A stretch of 64,000 nt of DNA from assembly GCA_963971225.1 (NCBI GenBank), contig OZ020268.1, positions 52,626,404 to 52,690,403 on the forward strand, read 5' to 3'. Position 1 is the stretch's first letter. Every line of letters begins with the position of its first letter. Position numbers and translations under genes: made by a program. Below, piece after piece: positions 56,880 through 64,000 of this stretch. This DNA comes from Melieria omissa (taxonomy: Eukaryota > Arthropoda > Insecta > Diptera > Ulidiidae). The notes under the pieces are model-generated. The model did not search any database and had not been told where the DNA came from. It saw only the letters and a list, made by a program, of their open reading frames with translations.

Positions 56880-58100
56880 TTTTCGAAAGTGTGGGCAGCT
56901 TTTTCAGTAGTTCAGAAAAATTTGCAACATCTACGGCTTAAATTACAGTCATGTCTGGATATAATAAACTAATTATTGCAAGGCCTGTTCACAGTATCGA
57001 GGTTGTTCACTATATCAAGGTTAACATTTTTGTTCAAAAACTCGTTTTATTTGCTCAAAAAACACTTTTTGTTTTTGATTAAAAGTTTTTTCAATATAAT
57101 TTCAAAATTTGGGCGTTCACTATACCCAGACACGACTGTAATTGGATTGGCTAAATTTCGAGACTATTTTGGAGAATCCGAAATTGGGGGAAAAAATGTT
57201 CTTTTCGATTTAAAAAATGATGCGAATTTAGATGTGGATTTTCAAAAATGTTAACAGTCTTTTGAGAGGTTTGAAGAATTTCCCAATAGCTAGGATTCAA
57301 ATTAATTGGATTTGTTAGATTTGAAGACTGTTTTTGAGAGTTTGAAGTTGAAAAAAGTTGTATTTTTGTATTTAAAGGAGAGTTTTTGACACTCTAAAAA
57401 GATTTTTGAGTAGTTTGAAGAATTTTCCAATAGCTGAGATTCAAATTAATTGGATTTATTAGATTTATAGATTGTTTTTTTGAGTTCGAAATTGAGAAAA
57501 AGGTGTATTTTTTAATTGTTAAAACTATTTGCGTATTTAAAGGTGCATTTTCGAAAGTTTGAACAGTCTTTTGAGTATTTCGAAGTGTTTTCAATAGCTA
57601 AGATTCAATTTAATGAGTTTTGTTAGATTTCTGGACTCTTTTTGAGAGTTGGAACCCGAGAAAAAGGTGTATTTTTCAATTTTTGAAACTATTTGTGTAT
57701 TTTAAGGCGAATTTTTGAAACTTTGAAAAGCTTGTGAGTAGTTTGAAAAATTTCCCAAGAGATGGGATTCATATAAACTCGATTGGATAGATTTCTAAAC
57801 TATTTTGAAAAGTTCAAATTTGGGAAAAGATGTCTTTTAAAAGTTTTGAAACCATCAATCACCGTACTGAGTTTGGAGTAGAATTTTCGAAAAATCTGGC
57901 ACATATTTGAACATTTGAGGAAAGTTTGCTGTAAATAGACTCAAATACGTTTGGATTAATGTATTCTTAGACTTTTTTTTTGGGAGTTTTCAAGAAAAAA
58001 GTTGTAATTTTTCATTTTTTGAACTAATTTCCTAGTTCGATAAACATTTTTAGAGCTTTGGATACATAAGTATTTGGAAAGTTTAGAAAATTTTCCTCTG
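56880..58100 (+). repeat. degenerate tandem array, about 150-160-bp unit
   Basis: CCCAATAGCTAGGATTCAAA with TTAATTGGATTTGTTAGATT and TTTTTGAGAGTTTGAAG recurs near 57271, 57418, 57581 and 57742, with weaker copies on both sides. All units are AT-rich and diverged. Confidence 0.8.
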
Positions 58101-59395
58101 ATTAGGTTGGAAGTTTTTTTGGTTAAAGAAGATCTCTAAACATTTTCGGATATTGTAAAGTTGTATTTTTTGATTTTTCCTGGTTTTGTGTTTCTGTGAA
58201 AACTGTGGAATAATTTATAATATTTAAGCAAAATCTTATTGATTACTTTTGATAGTATTTATAGGATTATTTCTAATATCTATTTCCCATTTACTAATAG
58301 TACTATTTCTGTAATATTCTTTGTTTAACTTACAAATTTCGAAATTGTTAAAAATTGATTAAAAATCTTAAAATTTTCTACATACGCTGCTCCTAATTAT
58401 TCTGGCAACCTATACTCGAACCATAGCTGAGCTTCCCACACCATTTTTCATGTCGCGTTATCCACCAGTTACGGCCAATTCGCGCCGAGTCATTGAGTGT
58501 CGTCTGACAAGTTGTAACCACTTTCAGTTGAGCACCTCTCCAACATCTCTCAAAACATCTACTTCGCACCATCTACTCTACAGGGAAAAACACATTTAGG
58601 CGCAAAAATAATAAATATAAATTTACACAAATAAATGCAATCAGCCAATTCAGCGCAGATTTCCACATTTTGCATTCCATTCAAGGTTTTTGTCAAATCA
58701 AATTCAATTACCGAAATCCACTGACAATTCGGCTATTAGCCAAAAGCAAATTTCCACTACAAATGCAGACAAAAACTGCAATTTATGGCATAAAGGAAAT
58801 AAGCTGAAAAAAATAGAAAAAAGCAACGCTGAAAGAATTCTAAGCGGCACTTTAATGTGTCATAAGCTGGGCAAAACGAGACGGCACAAAATCGCCCACA
58901 AACAAAACTGAACAAAGCAAACAAACACATGAAAATAAAATTGAAAAATTGCAAACGAAAAGGGAGCAAATGAATAGATACTGTTGGCTAGCGGTTGACG
59001 ACCCTGTAGGAACAAAGTGACTTTAATGTGGACATAGTTTCGATGGTTTGTGGGAATAAGGGAACACTAGAAATGGTCATGAAGAGAGTTTGTGACGGGG
59101 AGAGGTAAAGTTTCATGTAGTTGAAGGGACAATAGATGACAAAGAGCTTTGAGTTTACTTACTGACGAAGTGTCAATATGCAGAAGAAAGATGTAAGCAT
59201 TCGGACTTAACTTTCATATAGTCGTAGAGTCCATAGCCTACAGAAATTGGTGACCTATACTTTATGGCTCAATACCAAAAGGAACATATGAGACTGGAAA
59301 GGAACAGAAGACTGGACTGCACTGAACGCGGTCAACGGGTATTTTTAAAGATTGGTAGTTGAATCCTATCCAATTCAATACTTGTACAATCAATA
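58101..59395. other. intergenic DNA, no gene seen
   Basis: AT-rich, with no recognisable transposon, RNA gene or protein-like frame. Confidence 0.5.
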
Positions 59396-59399
59396 CCTA

Positions 59400-59990
59400 A
59401 CCTACCTTTCTAGGTGATCTATTCAATAGGGCTATTCACAATCTCCTTAGCTTTCTCTGAAGCTCAAATTATTTCTGTTAGGGTATCAATGTTCAATCAA
59501 TTCGGATTAATTCAATTTGGCTATTCACAGCCCCCTTAGCTTTCTTAGAAGCTTAAATTTGTTCTGTTAGTTAAAGAATCTAAGTTTGATCCATTCGAAT
59601 TTATTCAATAAACTCTTCACAGTCTTCTAAGCTTTTTCAGAAGCTCAAATTGGTTCTGTTGGCATTCAAGTTGGATCAATTCGGATCTATTTAGTAGGGC
59701 TATTCACAGTCTTCTTAGCTTTCTTAGAAACTCAAATTGGTTCGGTTAGAAGTTCTATGAAAGTTGGATCAGTTCAGTTCAGTTCAGCTTTCTTAGAAGC
59801 TTAAATTGATTCGGTTAGAAGATGTATGAAAGTTTGATCAACTCGGATTTATTTAATAGGGATATTCACAGTCGTCTTAGCTTTCTTAGAAGCTTAAATT
59901 AGTTCTGTTAGGGGATCAAAGCTCGATCAATCCGTATTTATTCAATACAAATATTCACAGTCTTCTAAGTATTCTTAAAGCAATCCATAA
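59400..59990 (+). repeat. degenerate tandem array, about 70-100-bp unit
   Basis: AGCTTTCTTAGAAGCTCAAA with TTGGTTCTGTTAG and GATCAATTCGGATTTATTCA recurs near 59470, 59548, 59647, 59734, 59804 and 59892. Confidence 0.85.
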
Positions 59991-62505
59991 TTTCTTCACC
60001 AAATGCATTTTCTTTACTTTTCCTACAGGGCCAGTGATTTGTAACAAAGGCACAGCGCACATTTCAACTTGAAAGGTGTCACTGTCTATTCTGAAAGGTG
60101 TTCAAGCGGCAAAAAGTATAAAAAAAATGTCATTTCATTCATGAAAATTTTATGGTCCTAAGAGCACAGAACCGTCTGAGTCCTATGGCTCGGGTCACAC
60201 GACAACTGCATCGAACAACAAATAGACAACAAAACAATAAATTGTATTAGAAATAAATTGCATTGCTGCATTATTTGAGGTGATTTCAATTCATTTATTT
60301 ATGTGTTGTTTTCAAGTTTTAAAACGATTTGCAGCTTGTAGCGATGCTTGAACTGAAATTGAAAAACACTCCGCACAACATGCGGAAGTGCAAAACGGAA
60401 AAGACATTTCGAAACTCATTTGTCAAATGGTTCTCTATTTGCTAAACCGAATCTGGAGACTAGTGCGCCGACACACGTTTTTCCACACGGCAAAAATATT
60501 TTTGATACATTGTTGCATTTCATAGGCGTTGATGTCATTCAATCGAGGCTTCATTATGGGCGTATGGCTCGGTGTCTGTCTGCTCCATGTGAGCTCCTCT
60601 CCAGTCTAAGCGTTCAACTACTTATTGCGCAAATTCGATTAGTCATTGCTGGCTACAATACTCTACCTAATTACATACCAACCTATAATCAGACAGACAG
60701 ACATGACAGATATGCATATAGCTTGCTTCTGGTATCATTTTTTATCGCCTCACACAATTCAGTTGCCTTCTCATTCGAATGCATGAGTTGCATCCGGTTT
60801 GGTGGCTGCAAGTAGGAAATCATTTATCTCATTTGTTGCCTGTTTCGTCATTGTCTTCGTTTTGCTTTTGTCTACATATTTCCTTCCCTGTTTCGGCCAT
60901 TTGCCTGATTCTTATTTAATGCAGTTTTATTGATTGCATCGATTCGATTCTTGTTGCCAGTCACACATCCTACCTTGCTTCCTGGTTGTCTGCGCGTTGC
61001 GCTTTGTTTTCAATTTCATACTCAAATTGAAGAGCATTTAAATCTTGTTTCCTTTCCCCCTTTGCCTGACTGCAAGCAGTTAGAGGGTTTCCGAAATCTT
61101 TGCTTCCACTGACGAGTACCTGGATTTGTGTGTTTTGAAGAGTAATTGCGTCCAATTTATCATTAGGTATTAACAGCTCATTTGGGAAATTTGAATATTA
61201 ACTCAAAATTAATTATACTAAAAAGAAAGAAAATTAATTGCACAAGTGGCAGTTGCTGTGAACTGGAAGCTGTCAGCTTATACGGAACTGCGAAAATCCT
61301 TTTTTTTTTAGAATTTTTCTTGAAAGCTACGATACAATGAATGTTGAATGTTTGAACTGTTTTAGTTCAGTAGTTTAGTTTTTTACAAAAAAGCACCAAT
61401 TACTTGAATCTCTTTCAAGGAAATTCGCTGTTTCAAAGTATTTTTTGTTTCGTTCCAAAGTCTCCTGGCCTCTTCTCTCTCTGCAGCTGTTCGTATATTT
61501 TCCTCTTCATTGTAAAAAACAAATATTTGATTAACTTTCAACTTTAACAAGAAATCATTTATTGGGTTTTTTACTTCAAGAAATTATGACGCAAATTACA
61601 GTATTAATGCCTAAACATAACCTGAAAAAATTATCTTCGAAAAGCTGTCATTCAAACTAAATAAACAAAATTTTAAACTCACTAAAGATCACACTTTAGA
61701 TTTGTGTGCGCTTTTCAATAGTTCAAATAACGTTTTTATCATAAAATTCTTTCTTGTTTATTTTGTTGTATGTATTTGCTTGAAGTGGATACTGATAAAC
61801 CTGTTCTGTATCACACGACTGCACTTATGAAGACCTGTCTGTATGTCCATGGTTCATGTCTTGCCTGTCCGTATGGCAGCATTTACATGTCCGATTTAGA
61901 TATGAAATGCGCAAAAAGGTTTTAATGAATTTGCTGACACGATAAAGAAAAGCGCCGGACACACACAGACTGACGGGCGACAAAAACTGAAAGCTGGCAA
62001 TGTTTACGTTTAAAATATATGCAAGGAAACTGATTGTGTGATTTTTTAGAAAAGATTTGTTTTGGTAACTACAACAGTTTATTAATTGAGGGAGATTCAG
62101 TTTGAAAAAGCAACAGTTAATGAAATGATTTCTTAAATATTTTATTCGATTGCATTGGTTTTTTAGCTAAAGTCTACTTGTGTTGTGCGGAGATTTCTCT
62201 ATGACTAGAAACAACCAAAAATTCTAATAAGATTTTCTTAATAATATTCTTAATAAAAAAATAAAAATAGAGTGAAATAAAAATATATAAAAAATATGTA
62301 AATATATAAAAAAAATAAGTATACTAAAATATAATATTTATACAAAAAAATGAGCTTCTATTACAATTCAAACGTTTGGTTAAGATATCTAATTGCTGAT
62401 CTTTTTTGAAAATCTTTCATAAAAAGGAGGTTTTAGTTGTTAAAAATCCGATCTGCTGTTGGAAATGTTACCAACAGTATCGATAAAGATTTCCTTCTTC
62501 TTTAT
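59991..62505. other. intergenic DNA, no gene seen
   Basis: A 131-codon plus frame (60420-60815) has ordinary composition but no domain I recognise and no splice or promoter support; I leave it uncalled. 62210-62350 is nearly pure A/T. Confidence 0.45.
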
Positions 62506-62509
62506 AGAA

Positions 62510-63230
62510 AAAAGTAAGATTCATGGAACCATTCAATTTTGTGTTTAATGTCAAAGTTTACAGACAGAAAAAAAGCAAGATTCACGGAGCTGTTAGATTC
62601 TGGTTTTAATATCGGCGTTCAGAGACTAAAAAATCAAGATTCATGGAATTGTTCAATTCTAGGTTCAATGTAAAAGTTCATAGACAGAAAAGATTAAAAT
62701 TCATATAGTTGTAGAAAAAAATTGTATGGAACTGGTCAATTCTGGGTTCAATGCTAAAGTTCAGAAACAGAAAATATCAACTTTCATGAAATTGTTCAAT
62801 TTTGTGTTCAATGTAGAAGTTCAGAGATAGAAAAATATCGAGATTTATGGAAGTGTTCAATTCTGGGTTCAATGTTAAAGTTCAGAGACAGAAAAAATTG
62901 CCTTTCATGGAACTGTTCAATTCTGGATTCTACGTAAAAGTTCAGAGACAGAAAAAATCAACTAACATAGAAGTGTTCAATTTTGGGTTCAATGTTAAAG
63001 TTTAGAGACAGAAAAAATTGACTTTCATGGAACTGTTCAATTCTGGATTCTATATAAAAGTTCAGAGACAGAAAAATCAACTAACAGAGAACTGTTCAAT
63101 TCTGGGTTCAATGAAAAGTTTAGAGCTCAGAGTTCAGAAAGTTCAGTTCAAAAAACCAAGACTCATGGAACTCATGGAACGTTCAATTCTGAGTTCGATG
63201 ACATTTAGAGTTCAGAGACATTTTCATACA
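62510..63230 (+). repeat. tandem minisatellite, about 60-bp unit with a 120-bp higher-order repeat
   Basis: GTTCAATTCTGGGTTCAATG followed by TTAAAGTTCAGAGACAGAAA recurs about twelve times. The pair at 62857-62977 is nearly repeated at 62978-63095, marking a recent 120-bp duplication. The 83-codon frame here is a product of the repeat. Confidence 0.92.
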
Positions 63231-64000
63231 TTGAATGAATCCATAAATAATGGATTATTTTTGTTATGATCCAATAAAAAAAAAAAATATCGCATGGATT
63301 TTTTCTCCAATAAATCAATGCCTAAACGCCGTAAATATCATGTCAAATGGCATTTCGTCAATACCGTTTGTGCTCGCACTTGTCACACGAGTGTCCTCAA
63401 TTAAGTTTCTCGAGAGTGTTGGCAACTTGGCGCTGCGGCCCGTTGCTTTGCGTTGTGTTTGGCATGGCGTGACTAGGTGCCACTTGCACGTGGCGAGCAC
63501 AACTTGGCCAACTGAAATATGAAGTTTGAAAAAATAATTTAATGGCAATAAAATTCAAGCATTGAGCACCACTTGGATCGTATTTTGCCGTTTGTTGGTT
63601 GCCACTTTATTTAAGTTTATTTGGCTCTCCAGTTATGGCTGCCATTTGCTGTTATTGTGCGCTTGTTTCATGAAATCAGCCAAAAAGTTAGCGAAGCGAT
63701 ATGCAAAGAACGCAATACAACTTTAACAAAAAATTAAAAAAAAAAATAAAGATAAATACCAAATAACAAAAACAAAAAAGGATGCATCGTTGCCCTCAGG
63801 TTGAACGCACTCGAAAGTCTATGGTTGTGTGTGTGTGTGTGTGTGCCTGGGAATTGGCACAAATGTTGTTTGTGGCGCGCTTCTGTGCTGTTATTGTAAC
63901 TGTTGTTGTTGCTATAGTGAACAACAGTGTTGCATGTTGGGGTGCGTTTAATTCGCAGCCGATTTAAAGGTTACATTTTTTTCTTGTGCGATTTAGTGTC
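63231..64000. other. intergenic DNA, no gene seen
   Basis: Includes a (GT)n run near 63823-63845. No gene or transposon recognised. Confidence 0.5.

Noticed and set aside
60420..60815. Plus-strand open frame of 131 codons
   Set aside because: Ordinary amino-acid mix but no family resemblance, and the start context and flanks give no promoter or splice evidence.

Overview
This is nuclear DNA from a higher dipteran fly, probably an acalyptrate such as a tephritid fruit fly. That guess rests on a NK-2 homeobox protein very close to Drosophila Vnd, on Himar1-like (irritans) mariner, Tc1, piggyBac, hAT and LINE debris, and on scattered TTAGGTTAGG tracts. I cannot name the species from sequence alone. 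Coding density is very low: I can support one cellular protein gene in 64 kb.

The gene is vnd (ventral nervous system defective, NK-2), on the minus strand. Three coding exons are readable: 38502-39142 (N-terminal region), 32778-33436 (TN repression motif) and 27703-28604 (homeodomain and NK2-specific domain). They are joined by canonical GT-AG introns of 5065 and 4173 bp with matching phases. The 5' exon has no in-frame ATG before a stop at 39143-39145, so the start must lie on an exon I could not identify, use a non-AUG codon, or be hidden by a sequence error. Intron 1 holds a compact cluster of Dorsal-like, CACATGT E-box and Su(H)-like sites at about 35170-35620. This is the signature of the Drosophila neuroectodermal enhancer (NEE) class, and Drosophila vnd carries such an enhancer in its first intron.

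The rest is intergenic or intronic DNA full of transposon remains and degenerate tandem arrays. From left to right: a TGACTA satellite (1-616); a tRNA-derived SINE (about 5055-5440); a dead mariner with a locally doubled segment (5490-6010); a LINE C-terminal fragment and a perfect hairpin (6225-6560); a dead mariner with several internal tandem duplications (9030-10440); a second SINE family with target-site duplication (15304-15827); a dead Tc1 element (17323-18912); a nested pile of mariner, piggyBac and SINE insertions in an older repeat (19221-22460); paired 70-bp minisatellites inside vnd intron 2; upstream of vnd, further LINE fragments, a mariner/Tc1 deletion derivative (42931-43502), hAT-type MITEs, a MADF-encoding Harbinger-like element (48038-49668), a 5'-truncated LINE with RNase H (50109-52976), and a complete SINE insertion (54479-54817). 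The right end is mostly degenerate tandem arrays.

Two themes stand out. Short local tandem duplications (60-230 bp units) occur in unrelated places, including inside dead mariner copies. One SINE family also shares its 3' end with the LINE found in the same window, suggesting a SINE-LINE partnership. I saw no bacterial-type system, CRISPR array or rRNA gene, and no tRNA gene outside SINE heads.
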